A stretch of DNA of 64,000 nt, from the NCBI GenBank assembly GCA_947311845.1, contig CAMZMU010000111.1, positions 20,717,528-20,781,527 of the forward strand, written 5' to 3'. The notes beneath the pieces were generated by a model, which saw only the letters and a program-made list of their open reading frames with translations, was not told the origin of the DNA and made no database searches. The DNA comes from Poa pratensis. Its lineage: Eukaryota; Streptophyta; Magnoliopsida; Poales; Poaceae. Position 1 is the first letter of the stretch. Each line of letters opens with the position of its first letter. Below are positions 9,227 to 22,329 of this stretch, piece by piece. Position numbers and translations under genes: made by a program.

Positions 9227-12031
9227 GATGCTACCAAGAGTAATGGCTTATTCTTGTTGAATCTCAATCGTAGTTCTCACATTCAATGGTTCTCACATTG
9301 AACCTCCTGTGTTGTATTGGACTCGTGTGGGAGGTCATCATTTTGGTGACTTCAATAGAAAATCGAAAATCACACCATAGGGGTTCTCCCCTACGGTAAT
9401 GCCCTTCAAAAAAAAAAGTTCTCACATTCATAACATAGATGCCAAGAGGATTAAAATTAGTGGCGATACCGCCATGTATATGTGGCATTGCCGTCTCGGT
9501 CATATTGGTATAAAGCGCATAAAGAAACTCCATACCGATGGACTTTTAGACTCGTTGGATTTTGGATCCCTCGACACATGCGAACCGTGCCTCATGGGCA
9601 AGATGACCAAGACACCGTTCAATGGTTTCATGGAACGGGCGTCGGACTTGTTGGGAGTCATACATACAGATGTGTGTGGACCAATGAGCATGTCGACACA
9701 CAATGGTTATCGTTACTTTGTCACCTTCACTGATGACTTGAGTAGATATGGGTATCTCTATTTGATGAAACACAAGTCTGAAACGTTTGAAAAGTTCAAA
9801 GAATTCCAAAGTGAAGTTGAAAATCAACTCAACACGAAAATCAAGCACCTTCGATCCGATCGTGGTGGCGAATATTTGAGTTTGAGTTTGGCACACATCT
9901 GAAGGCCTGTGGCATTGTGCCGCAACTTACGCCGGCTGGAACACCGCAACACAACGGTGTGTCCGAGCGACGTAATCGTACCCTATTAGATAGCGTTCGG
10001 TCTATGATGTCTCTTACCGACTTGCCCGTATCGTTTTGGGGATATGCGTTAGAAACAGCCGCATTCATTTTAAATAGGGCTCCGTCCAAATCCGTAGAAA
10101 CGACACCGTATGAGATATAGCATGGCAAGAAACCCAAGTTGTCGTTCCTGAAGGTCTGGCGTTGTGAGGCGTACGTTAAGAAACTACAGCCCGACAAACT
10201 CGAATTGAAATCGGAGAAAGTCGTCTTTGTAGGGTATCCGCGGGAAACCATAGGATACACCTTCTACAACCAAGCCGAGGGCAAAATGTTTGTCGCGAAG
10301 AACGGCACCTTTCTCAAGAAGGAGTTTCTCGCCAAAGGAGTAAGTGGGAGGAAAATACACCTCGACGAAATCGTTGATCCTGAACTCGAAATTCCGAGTG
10401 GCGCAACGGAAACTGTTCCGGAACCGTCCTCCACAGATGGAGTGGGAGCAAATGTCGAGGATGTTATTCAACCTCGTAGGACTGGAAGGACCCGTACCAC
10501 TCCAGAATGGTACGGCAATCTCATTTGCACCGTCATGTTAATTGAACAAGACGAACCTACGAACTACAAAGAGGCTATGGAAGGGCCCGAGTCCGAGAAA
10601 TGGCTCTTTAAGAAGAAGACTGATGCTGACGGTAATGTGACCGTCTATAAAGCTCGGCTTGTCGCAAAGGGTATCCGACAAGTTCATGGAATTGACTACG
10701 ATGAAACGTTTTCACCGGTAGCGATGCTAAAGTCTATTCGGGTTTTGCTAGCACTTGCTGCATATTACGATTATGAGATATGGCAGATGGATGTCAAAAC
10801 AGCGTTCCTAAATGGCAACATTGAGAAAGAGTTGTATATGGTACAACCTGAAGGTTTTGTCGATCCAGAAAATGCTGGCAAGGTATGCAAACTTCAGCGT
10901 TCCATTTATGGACTGAAGCAAGCATCTCGGAGCTAGAATCTCCGCTTGATGAGGTGATCAAAGGTTTTGGATTTGTCCAAAATGCGGAAGAGACCTGCAT
11001 TTACAAGAAAATGAGTGGGAGCTCAGTTGTGTTCCTAGTTCTATATGTGGATGATATATTACTAAATGGGGATAATGTGGATCTTCTGAATAGCGTGAAG
11101 AAATATTTAAACAGTAAATTTTCGATGAAGGACTTAGGAGAAGCTGCATACGTATTAGGCATTAAAATCTATCGTGATAGATCAAGGCGTCTATTAGCGT
11201 TAAGTCAGAGTACTTATCTTGATAAGATACTGAAATGGTTCGGTATGGAGACGGCAAAGAAAGGTTCTCTGCCTGTTATCAAGAATAAGGTATTGAGAAA
11301 GTCTCAGTGCCCTGTGACGACACATTATAAAAGCCGAGATGGCTAAACATCCCTATGCTTCAGCCATAGGTTCGATCATGTATGCCATGTTAAGTACTTG
11401 ACCCGATGTAGCATTGGCTCTTAGTTTGACGAGTCGGTTCCAAATTAATCCTGGAAAGGATCATTGGATAGCTGTTAAGAACATTCTGAAGCATCTCAAG
11501 AAGACAAAGGAAATGTTCCTTGTGTATGGAGACTGTGAAGAAGAACTTGGCATCACAGGTTACGTTGATGCAAGTTTCTGCACAGATCCAGATGACTCAA
11601 AGTCACAGACAGGATATATTTTCAAGGTGAACGGTGGCGCTGTAAGCTGGAGAAGCGGGAAGCAACCCATAGTGGCCCAATCTACAATGGAATCGGAATA
11701 TATCGCTGCTTCGGAAGCCTTGAATAAAGCTGTCTGGCTAAGGAAGTTCATCATCGAGCTTGGAGTGTTCCCTAATGCGCAAGACCCCGTAAACATCTAC
11801 TGCGACAATATGGGTGCTATTGCTAACACGAAGGAACCAAGGTCTCACTCAACCGCCAAACACATTCTCCGACGCTTCCATGTGATACGACCGTATGTAC
11901 AGGAAGGCGATGTGAAGATTTGCAAAGTGCATACGGATCTGAATGTGGCAGATCCTCTGACAAAGCCTCTTCCATTAGACAAGCATGTGAAACACCAGTG
12001 TGCTATGGGTGTTAGACTTTTACTAAGTTGA
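9227..12031 (+). pseudogene. pol: Copia pol: integrase, reverse transcriptase, RNase H (broken)
   Basis: The frame starts mid-protein. A GAG-pre-integrase segment (MWHCRLGHIGIKRIKKLHTDG, from about 9478) is followed by an integrase core (HTDVCGPMS and TFTDDLSRYG, about 9660-9750, with later GGEY). Reverse transcriptase has ARLVAKGIRQVHGIDYDETF, then YVDD at 11044-11055. RNase H has GYVDASFCTD, then STMESEYIAASEA and IYCDNMGAI. It is inactive: a frameshift with a stop near 9900, a TAG at 10118-10120, a stop near 10935, a stop near 11345, and a shortened stretch near 10608 where about 30 residues normally separate two conserved blocks. It is also split by the small insertion at 9286-9417. Confidence 0.9.
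9286..9417 (+). mobile_element. SINE-like 132-bp insertion with A tail
   Basis: It interrupts the Copia frame: NLNRSSHIH is broken and resumes exactly after the insert. The 13-base word GTTCTCACATTCA flanks it at 9273-9285 and 9418-9430, and it ends in ten A residues (9408-9417), as a retroposed short element would. The body contains an inverted pair around GGGGTTCTCCCCTA. No RNA polymerase III A or B box was recognised with confidence, so SINE is a likely but unproven class. Confidence 0.65.
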
Positions 12032-12068
12032 ATCTAGAATAAATTGTACTCTAGTGCAAGTGGGAGAC

Positions 12069-13714
12069 TGAAGGAGATATGCCCTAGAGGCAATTAATAA
12101 AGTGTTTTATTTATCATATCTTGTTTATTCATAATACGCTTTTGTATCATGCTATAACTGTATTAAGCGGAAACATTAATACACGTGTGGTACGTAGACA
12201 ACCAGGTCCCTAGTAGCCTCTACGTGACTAGTTCATTGTGCAATCGATGGTCGAGGTTTCCCGATCATGTGACGATGGTGTCAGTTGACAATGGAGTCAT
12301 ATCATTAGTAGAATGATGTGATAGACATACCCAATATTTGTAGGACGTAGTCATTACGCCTTTGACCGTGAGATCAACTCTTATCACTATTCCTGAAAGA
12401 TGCTTTGATTGCATCAAACGTCATATCTTATATAGTATGACAATAACGGTGTCCCTCACGGGTATCGAAAGGGAGTATGTTGAGATGAGGGATCAAGAGC
12501 GGGATTTGCCAATCCGCATAACAGGATAGATACTCTGGGGCCCACTCGGTGAGATTATGTCAAATAAGCTTGCAAGCATGTGACTAGGTCACGGGGACAT
12601 ATTATCACGGACGAGTAGAAGATAGTGTTGTCGATAACGAGATCAAGCTAGGTATCATCATATCTATGAACGAGTCTCGGACACGCTAAGTATCGCCAGG
12701 CAAAAGGTTTAAGACTCGACGTCTAAGGTTCGAACGACAAAAGTTATTCGTTATCTCACAGGGATTAATTCTGGGTATCCAAGGTCCACGAATTAGTCAT
12801 TAATCGGAGAGCGTGTCTCGATTATGTCTGGCGAGATCTCGAACCGCTAGGGTAACACACTTAAGGGAGGATGACATTTATAATAGATTGGAAATAGAAG
12901 AGAAAATAAAAGAGAGCACCGGAAGTGTTCCGGGAGAGTTCCGATGGAGATCGGAGAGCAACGAAATAGTTTTCGGAGCTGGAATTAATTAGATAAAATG
13001 TATTTGATATTAATTAGTTGAATTAATGATTAAATTTATTTTTATTTTTATTAAATTCGAATTTTAAAGGCTGCACACCTAGATGGGCCTAAAGAGGCCT
13101 ATGAGGGGGGTAAGTCCCCCTCTTGATGCGAGTTGGGAGGGGGCCAACCTAGGTGGGCCGAATGGGGCCCACCTAGGGCCGGCAGCCCCCCTTGGTGCGG
13201 CTGCACCATGTGGGATTAATCCCACATGGCTAAGCCATGGGGAGTTGCACCTCCCCTCCCCTTTTTATAGAGGTGCACCCATGCCTTTGAAAACACACCA
13301 TTCTCTCTCTCTCTCTCTCCCGTTTAGTCATGACTCCGCAATTGGGGTCGTGCACGGGTTGAGTGTTTCTCCACCATAAGCACACCGCCGTGCTGCTGGT
13401 TTTCCGGTCCAAGTCTTCCGCTGCTCGTCCCTGGATCGGAGCCCGGAGGTCGTCATCTTCGTCGTACGTGTGCGACTCCCTGCGAGGTGCCACACCTGTG
13501 GCGCTCGGAGGTCTTCTTCCTCTACACGACCTTGAGGTCGGCTTCGTCGGCTTCATCGACAACGCTTGTGCGGGAGCGTGATCCCCGCTTTTCGGTCTAC
13601 AAGGGTATGTATATCGATCTCCTGCGTATTACTATATCAGCATAGTATAGATCCTGGCTAGTTTAAGGTTATCGTTTTTAGGAATTTTTTGTTTTCTGTC
13701 TACGATCCCCTTCA
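12069..13714 (+). repeat. 3' LTR of the Copia element
   Basis: 1646 bp with 6-bp inverted ends TGAAGG...CCTTCA, directly after the polypurine tract. Near 13261 CTTTTTATAGAGG is a plausible TATA region, followed by a (CT)n run at about 13302-13319. The open frames inside it are not genes. Confidence 0.85.
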
Positions 13715-15946
13715 GCCTCCCATTCCTCGCGTCGGTGGCATGCATGGTCCTCTCTACTTAGCCCTTGTCGTAGATTCAGGTCACCAAAGATCCCGAGGAG
13801 GTACTAGACATCCTGTGGAGAGTAGGCGAAACTCAAGCTCAGCATGCTTGCGGTGGGACTAGGCGCCGATGGAGGTGGGGGTGAAGGCATGGATCTCATC
13901 TCCACCGGATCCGTGGCCGCGGCCAACACGATGTCTATTTTATCATTTAATTCGTGTTAGTGACATGTTTAAGGGTTTCCGGGTAAGTGTTGGTTGTGAC
14001 TTATACTTCATATGAGTTCTAAGAAAATGGTTGATTATTCTTGTGATCTACTTTGATTTGTGAACCATGCATTATTTTTTGCCTTTGTTCTTGTTGAGAC
14101 CAAGGAATTAATTTTTTTATGCGAATATTTTGATTCTGATGTTTCTTGTTCACATTTCCTAAACGCCACTGCTTTATTTAATGACTTTAATGTAGTAGCA
14201 TAAACATTCAAAGTGCACTTTTTTTGTCTTCTTAAGAATTGGGACAAATATGCTTTAACACACAAAAGAACTAAAGAGCTAACGTATGGTATATTCAGAA
14301 GAAACCCACTTGTGTAATCAATATTCTAAAGAAAGAACTTGTATACTAGCAATTACAGGTTACAGTCTTTGAGTACGTAGGTGTATGAATCTTGGCTAAT
14401 TGGTTTAACATACAATTTATTCCTATGTGTATACCCGATTTAGCTTATGAACATGTCTCATCCTAGTGCCTTTTGTGACATCATAAATATCATATGTACG
14501 ATACTATTATGAGTTGTATGAGAAATTAAGTGTGATCAATTATTGCTTTGATAACATGTCATTTTTATTAGTAGTTGTGTAGACCCTAGAATATTTGGCT
14601 AAGTGGTAGCTAAATTTTAAAAGAATATTCTTGATAATAATAGTAATTCTAAATTTAACTTTGTCAATTTGTAGACAATTCACACCCTCCTTTGCATCTT
14701 ATACTAGTTGAAAACTGGAACACAACATATAGCAGACTGTTTTCAGAATTTGCCCAGTCATTCAGATATTGAGCTATTTCGGTTCAACAGGTTTTGGTGA
14801 ACATAGATAAACAAAACATGCACATGATGTGTCTTATTTATCTTGTCATAATAAGTCTCGATCATCGCGAGTTACACGCTTCATCACGATATGTATTTTT
14901 CTAAATTGACTGAGTAATTTTCTGGAGGCATATTGGTGGAGTTCTGTCGTGTAATTCTAGTACGTCTTTTGGAGGATCAACAAATATTTTGGAGTCCAAA
15001 ATATTTTCTGATTGCACTACGTATGAACCCATTCCTTGGCTTTTCAAAGCATTCCTGAGCGTGTGACATCCAAAATGTTTTTGTTTTGCAGAGATCATCA
15101 TAAATGTTTTAGGTATATAAATCCCAATACTTGCCTTTTCAGTGAAAATCTTGTAAATTATTGAAGTTGGGCTTTTGCGAGTCTATTTTATTCATCGAAG
15201 AAAACCCGAAATGTTGAAGTGTTTGAAGACGGACTAATGTTTTTTTTACAAGACTGATGTATTTTCTTGCGTGTGGTAAGTACCAGTACTCGAAAAAAAA
15301 CGTAGTCTTGCTTGTTCGAGAGCACAGCAGAGTGTGCTTTCGGAAAGTAGAGCCATATATATACGATTGTCCATAGAAAACAACTTGGGCTTTTCTATTC
15401 AGCCTGAAGGGGCCGGCCCAATCGTGCAGCCGATGCACACCGGAGCAAAATTCACGCAACGCAGCGGGGCAGCGCCTGCAGAAAGATAGTACCACCTCGG
15501 AAGTTTAGGGAAGTTCGCACCAGGTTAAATAGCGTGATCTGCTGGTCAGTAGCACGACCTTACTTGAACAGGATCTGTTCTATAGGATCGTACCGTTGCA
15601 TCCTTGACTAATATGGAGGCAAGCACTTAAGCTTGGTTGATGACATCTGACCTGTGGGCCAGAGCGTGATTAACGGCTTGGGTCAGTTGCTGATCCATTG
15701 GCTGTAGAGGATCGTTCCTGTTGAGCTTTGGCTGAATCAGGGTGGCTCACAGGTTGTCTGACAGGCTCCCCATCCTTTTTAACGTTCTGTTCCATTTTCC
15801 TAAAGCTACAAATTAACCTCTTTTTTCTGCACAATCAGACTAACGAGATTTACCAGTCCCGAACCCAAACACAAGTTACCATGAACTTTTTACCTCGCAT
15901 GTCGTAACTGTCAGGGCCTAGATGAACAACATGGACTAATGCAATA
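13715..15946. other. Intergenic, no supported feature
   Basis: AT-rich DNA with short scattered open frames only. None (for example 14035-14265 or 15139-15495 on the minus strand) shows a recognisable domain, start context or splice sites. 13715-13940 is GC-richer but unrecognised. Confidence 0.6.
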
Positions 15947-16114
15947 CTCCCTCCGTTTTTTAATACTCCGTATAAGATGTTTTAGCATTTGTCCACATTC
16001 ACATGTGTACAAATGTATTTAGACATATTTTAGTATGTGTGTCCACTAACTTTACTATGTATCTAAACAACATGTGCAACCCCTAAAACATCTTATATTA
16101 AAAAACGGAGGGAG
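15947..16114. mobile_element. Stowaway MITE
   Basis: 168 bp with inverted ends CTCCCTCCGTTTTTTAATA...TATTAAAAAACGGAGGGAG and the TA target duplication at 15945-15946 and 16115-16116. These are the standard Stowaway (Tc1/Mariner) signs. Non-coding. Confidence 0.93.
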
Positions 16115-16116
16115 TA

Positions 16117-16425
16117 CAAGTGTACCACCATTGGAACAAGGCCACTGAGGAAGAGCATGCAACTACCGCAGGTGATCCTCTGATTCATGTGTTCGGCATC
16201 ATGAGATCCCATGCCAGAACACAGACAATGCTCAAGCCTAAAAATCAAGACAAGACTCGTTTCAGCAGGCAGCTCAAACCTTCAGAGCACTGCCCGGCGC
16301 AGCCAGTTCGCCAAAATCTGGCATTCTCGCCTCTCGGGTGCACTTTTCCCAGGAAATGAACAATCCTGACATCTTGGGTGAAAGATATGGAAATCACTAT
16401 AGTTTGCAGGAGTTACGGGGAGTGG
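16117..16425. other. Unique sequence left of the LINE
   Basis: No supported gene. Together with 22345-22560 it is the pre-insertion host DNA of the LINE. The two sides keep a common open minus-strand frame, but no protein family was recognised. Confidence 0.5.
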
Positions 16426-16827
16426 TTCTGTTGCAGTGGGTTTTTTTTTGTTTTTTGTTTTTTTACATACGTCCCCCCAAGGGAGGCCGGGTTCCATTAT
16501 TAACAATAACAGAACAGAGTTCGTGCCCACAGGCAAAATAAAAGAAAGCTGAAGAAAAGGCAACGAACTACTCCAGGGGTACGATGCGCTCCTCAAAAGG
16601 AAGAACACACCAAAAAACCCTGGAAAACAGCAAAGACTAGCCCTATCACCACTAAGGGAAAGCTCAGACTTTTTAGTACAGAGAAACATGCAAAAGACTG
16701 GTGGGCACACCCGCCACAACACCAGCCCAGCAAACCAACTTCTACTTTTTACTCCCAGGAACCTTATTACACCAAGGTTTACTGATTAAGACAAACATCA
16801 AGAAGAGCTCTTAGCACTGCAAACACA

Positions 16828-19800
16828 TCACGCCTGGTCTTCACCATCAGCAGCATCATCGATTCTTGCTCCATATCTGCTAGCAACTTCCTCTTGACCT
16901 CTGACGGCTGTGTTTTGAATCCTGTCAGCTCCCTCCTCCACCACGCTTCTCATCTCTCCAACTTGCATTCCTGCCCAATAACGGAGAATAGCACACATGT
17001 AGCAGATCAATTCTACTGGTGAGGAGATGAACTTTTTCTCAAAACAAGCTCTGTTTCTAGTTTTCCAAATCGCCCAGCAAAAGGCAGCGATACCGACAAC
17101 ATGTAAATTGGTGCCAGAGGGAAAGAAATCAGCAATCCAGGCAAAAAACTGTGTAAAACACGTAGGTCTGGTATTTGCCCCAAAGGAGACACTGACCACA
17201 CTCCACATATAGACAGCAGCAGGGCATTCGAAAAAGAGATGAGAAATCGACTCAAAAGCAGGACAAAAACGGCAAGAAAAGTCTCCCACCCATTTACGTT
17301 TTTTCATATTGTCCTTTGTAGCAATCGCATTGTGCCAAATAAGCCATAACCAAATTTTTATTTTCAGTGGAATTTTTGCTTTCCAAAGATGTTTAAAAGA
17401 CCTGTCTAGCCCTACCGAGGAGAGCTTTTCATAAAGGGATTTAACTGTGAATTTTCCGAATTTTCCGGATTTCGTGAATTTCCACTTGTGTTTATCCCTG
17501 CCATCTGATAAAGCAACCGTCGCAAGAGAATTCCTGAGTTGCCCCAACTGATTCTGCAATTCTGGATCAAGCCACCTTCTGAAGGTTAAGCTCCAGCCAC
17601 TATCCCTCATTTCTTTCACAGTGCGAATTTTCTGCTGACACACATCCCATAGTTGTGGATACAAGTCACAAAAGGGACTAGTGCCACACCATGCATCATG
17701 CCAGAAGTTAGTCTCACCTCCACCGTGGACCATCATAGTTCTACCTTGGAGATAGATGTGTTTAACTTTCAACAGATCCTTCCAAATTGCTGAATCGTTT
17801 TGTCTTTTTGATACTCTCCAAATTCCATGCTGGATCTTATACTTAGATCTAACTAGATCCTGCCAGAGACCATTTTCACTTTCCAACCTCCACCACCATT
17901 TGCATAATAAACTGACATTGAGCAGCTTCAGGTTTTTAATACCCAGTCCACCTTTTCTCTTTGGTTTCGTGATTAAGTTCCACTTAACCATGTAATACTT
18001 CTTTTTTGTAGCCGTACCTTGCCAGAAAAATCTTCTCATTGTTTTAGTCATTCGCTCTAAGCTTGTATCATGAAAGAGATACATCGACATAAGATAGATT
18101 GGTACCCGCTCAATGAAGATTGGATCAAAACATATCTCCCTCCAATTGAGGAGTTTTTCCCTTTCCATCATCTAAATGTTTTCCCAACTTTTCGTGCAAG
18201 GGTTCCAAATCGGCAACCATCAACCTGGAGCCACTAATAGGGACTCCAAGATATTTCATTGGCCAAGACCCCGTTTGGCAGTTAAACATCTCAGCATAGA
18301 AGTTGCATTTAATATCATCTTCTATAACCATCAGCACTTCGCTTTTCAGGAAGTTGATTTTCAGACCAGACATGGCCTCAAACATATATAGAATCAACTT
18401 CAGATGCCTCACCTGATCTACATCATCTTGCACAAAGAGAATTGTATCATCAGCATACTGGAAAATAGCCACCCCTTTATCAACCAAATGGGGCACTAAC
18501 CCTACTATTTGTCCAGCATTTTGTGCCTGTTTGATTATTTAGCAATACCTTCTGCGGCCAGATTAAAGAGGAAAGGAGAGAAAGGATCACCCTGTCTCAC
18601 ACCTCTATGACTCCCAAAATCTTTTCCCCTTGTGTTGTTAATTTTCACACACAGGGTGCCATCTCTAATTATTTCACCAATCAATCTGCACCACAATTCA
18701 CTGAAGCCTCTCTGTGAGACACACCTCATAAGATACGACCAATCTACCTTGTCGTAAGCCTTCTCGAAGTCTAGTTTCAGCACAACACCCTGTTGTTTCT
18801 TTCTCTTTGCTTCCTGCAGAATCTCATGCAGTGACATAATACCATCCATGATATTTCTCCCTTTAACAAAAGCAGTCTGACACGAAGAAATGAGTTTTTT
18901 CATCACCGGTTCCACTCTGAGGGTGATAACCTTAGTGATGATTTTGTAGATCACCTGCAAGAGGCAAATAGGCCTGTATTTCTGTATACAATCTGCATCA
19001 GGAGATTTTTGCAGGAGGATGATCATACCAAAGTTTAGTCTATAAAGACCCAATTTACCATGATACCAATCATCAAACAACGCTACCACTTCGTTCTTAA
19101 TGACAGGCCAACAAGATTGATAGAACTCAACAGGAATTCCATCAGGACCCGGTGCTTTATTCTTCACCATTAGGTCAATAGCTTCCTTAATTTCTTTCTC
19201 AGTAAACGGCCTATCTAAGAATTTATTTTCCAGCAAGGAGAGTCTCTCACTCTCTTCCCAAACATCAGTGTTAAACTGTATCTTATCGCCCTCACCATGA
19301 CCAAACAAAATCTTATAATACTCAGTTGCGTGGGATAGAAGCTCATTTGTCCCTTGAATTTGCAACTCTCCGTCCTGTAGAGTATACATTGTACTCCTTC
19401 TTTTTCTACCGTTAGCCACCATATGGAAGAAGGCCGTATTAGAGTCGCCCTGCAGCAGCCATTGCTTGCTAGATCTGCTAAACCAGTATTTTTCCTCCTC
19501 TTCATATATTTTCAACAGTTCAAACTGTATTTCACCTTTTCTCACATACTGATCAATATTCAGAACTCCTGCCTCCTCTGCTAACTCCAAATCTTCCAGT
19601 TCTACCAGTAAACATTTTTTCCTCTTGATATCGTCACCTCTAACGTTAATACCCCATCCTTTCAAACTATCTTTTACTTTTTTCATTTTAAATTGGAACA
19701 TACCAATGCTATCTGTGGCTACACCAGAGGAAGCCCAAGCACTCTGGACCCTCCCAAGGAAGTCCGGGTGTGAAATCCAAGATTTCTCAAAACAAAATTC

Positions 19801-20521
19801 TTTACTCTTAGGAGTAATCATTTCTCCAGTATCAACAATCAAAGGATTGTGATCCGAAGCAACACGAGGAGTTTTCCTAACTGAAGTCATTGGAAAAAGA
19901 GTTTCCCATTCAGAATTCACCAGGATTCTGTCAAGTTTCTCCAGAGTGGGATCCTTTTGATTGTTGGTCCACGTGTACTGGCCGCCCGAAAAATTAATTT
20001 CCCTCAAGGCATGAGTGTTGATGATTTTATTAAACATATCAGAAAATTTTGTAACACCACCTTTTTTATTTTTCTCAGACGAAAAACGAAGAATATTAAA
20101 ATCCCCCCAATGATAGTAGGCAAAACAAGATGAGCACAAAGCTCCGCCAAATCCGATAAAAAAGCAAGTTTCTCAGAATCTTGAGCCGCCCCATAAACCA
20201 CTACCAACAGCAAATTTTTATGGTGTTTTTATCAAACACCTGAGCTTTCACAATGAACCTATCCGTAGTTGCATTAATGATATTAAAACGAGAGGATTTA
20301 ATACCGCATAAAATGCCTCCAGACCGTCCCACAGAGGGAGACCAATGCCGCAAGTATGCATTATGTGGATCTATTTTTCTCCACACCTGGTCAGTATAAT
20401 TTTTCTTCATTGTTTCCTGAATACCAATGTAATCAAAATCAAACTCGGCAATCAAGTCTCTCATCCAAAAGGAGAAACCCTTCTTGCCCACCCCTCTGCA
20501 ATTTAAGAAGAGACCTATCAT
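16828..20521 (-). pseudogene. LINE ORF2: endonuclease and reverse transcriptase (frameshifted)
   Basis: The start is ATG at 20521. The endonuclease begins MIGLFLNCRGVGKK and contains IGIQET and, after frame slips near 20201 and 20139, SDHNPL. Reverse transcriptase has NKAPGPDGIPVEF, then VLKLDFEKAYDKVDW, then GVRQGDPFSPFLF. A break follows at 18535, and the catalytic YADD is at 18457-18446. The C-terminal block (18171-16828) has KAKIPLKIKIWLWL and a CRFCPAFESISHLFFECP motif typical of the zf-RVT domain. In a working element the protein nicks DNA and copies the RNA at the target. Several frameshifts inactivate this copy. Confidence 0.92.
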
Positions 20522-22329
20522 TTAAAACGTTGGGGTTTGTTACGTGTTCTAGGACCAGACACAATACCACTCAAAGGGTGATTTGCCTGCGTCCTACTCA
20601 GGGTTGATGCATCACAAAGGGATGCCCCTCTAACAGAAACTTTCTTCCCAAGCGATTGCCTTTTTAAATTTTTCTTAGACCTTTTAGATAAAACCGGAGT
20701 ATATTCCTCTCCCGAAGAAACTTCTTTATCAGAACTAACATATGGTTCATTAATATTGTCATTCCCAGGATGACACATCGTATCTGCCTCCACTGGCTGA
20801 TTTAAATCCAACTCCACCGATGCACTAGATTTTATGGCAGGGACAATCAAGGGCACATTTTGTACCGGGTCCCCTTCAGAAGAATTTTTCTGAGTATCCA
20901 GTAGGATTTGATTTTTCCTAGCAAACATAAGGCTACGAGCATTTTCTAAATCTTTGAACATATGAACAGTTTCTAAAGGAATGGAATTAACATCAATACC
21001 CAATTCCAAAGCTTTCCCAAGAATATAATCATCAGACAAGACAGAAAAAGAGTTAAAGGATGTTATTATACCTCCCATTTCTCCTTGCAATATTAGCAGC
21101 AGCCCTCTGATACACCAAGATGTTCCCTTGTCCATTCGCTTGCATCCTAGCACTTGCCCTAGTAGGGACAGGCTGATTTGGAGTTATGGGAATAACAGGA
21201 GTAGGATCCACAGGTATATTTTCACTGGCACCAGAGGATCTAACGGGGCTTGGAGCCAATTCCGTGATCTGCACAGTAGAGGAAAACACCTGTTGAGCCG
21301 ATCCACCTCTTCAGAAACCCCATCTTCATTAGAACTTGCATCCACCGACATTTTGTCACTTTCACTTGAGTGTGCCGGCGATTCCACCACCGGCTCAACT
21401 GCTACACCAGGAATCTGTTTCAGTTTCTCCGACCAGATACAAGTTTTATCTCCACCAGATTTAAGCAGCTGCCTCAGGAACTCCTCATAGGACAACTCAT
21501 TTTTAAGAGGCTCGTCAGGATTTTCCACCACCCCAGCTTCCAAGAGTTTTGGCTGAGCCAAGTACTTGATATACATAGCATAATAATCCACTGCTGGATC
21601 CAGCTGAGTTCTGGCACTACTAGAGCTTGGGCCTGAAACCTGCCCCACTTGCCTCTGAGCATAATTAGGATTATACCCAAGCTGGTGAATTCTGGACCCA
21701 AAAGATCTGTCCTCATCGCTGTCAGAAGAGGAATCATTTGTCTCAGGAGCTTTCCGTTTCCCTGCATTTTTATCCACGACATCCTCCTTTGATTTTAACA
21801 GAAATTGGCCAACGTCAGACGCTTCATAGGAACGTCTAGCGTCTCTCATGAAGCCAACAGGGGCAGAATTGGGAGCTCCGCCTCTGCCATTAGTATTATC
21901 TTGCCGAATTCTCATTGGAGTTTGTTGGTTACCCCTAGCTACTTCTTCCCTTGCATCTTTTCCTTTATCATGAGCATCAACAGCTGCTTTTGCAGCTTCT
22001 TTTTGCTGTCTGGCTTTAGGTATTTCTCTGGTAAACTCAATATCATAGAAACAATCACCAATATTGACATTGGATACAAGAGGAGGGACCAGAGAAACAT
22101 CCAAGTTGCCAATCAAAATTCTCACATAGTCAACATTATTGAGACTGTGCCTATCCACCAGAAGGGTCCTACCTACCAAACTGCCTGCAAAGGAAGCAGT
22201 GGGACAGTTTCTATTCTCAAGAGGAATACCCTTCACTTGAAACCATGCAATATCAAGCTCTCCAGTAGCACCAAGTTGAGGAGCCCAATGGCTCACTTGA
22301 ACAGCAACACCTAAAGCCAGACAGTTTCT
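20518..22329 (-). pseudogene. LINE ORF1 (RNA-binding type), N-truncated and frameshifted
   Basis: Open from the truncated 5' end (frame RNCLALGVAVQVSHW...). ELDIAWFQVKGIPLENRN and DVSLVPPLVSNVNIGDCFYDIEF resemble the region following DUF4283 in plant LINE ORF1 proteins. A long polar, Ser/Asp-rich linker follows. Frame changes occur near 21200 and 21100. The last frame ends with a basic segment (KRSKKNLKRQ...NKPQRFK) at 20518. Its stop overlaps the ORF2 start as ATGA (20518-20521), a layout suited to translational coupling. Confidence 0.8.

Larger units (their letters stand above)
9227..13714 (+). mobile_element. Copia LTR retrotransposon, 3' half (Angela/BARE-like)
   Basis: Contains the 3' part of a Copia polyprotein, a polypurine tract (AAGTGGGAGA at about 12058-12067) and a complete 3' LTR (12069-13714). 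The left part is separated by the Gypsy insertion (402-9226) and then by the Helitron that ends at 398, so the 5' LTR and gag lie outside the window. The domain order integrase, reverse transcriptase, RNase H is diagnostic of Copia. The LTR start (TGAAGGAGATATGCCCTAGA) resembles Angela/BARE/WIS relatives; the lineage is a memory-based call. Confidence 0.9.
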
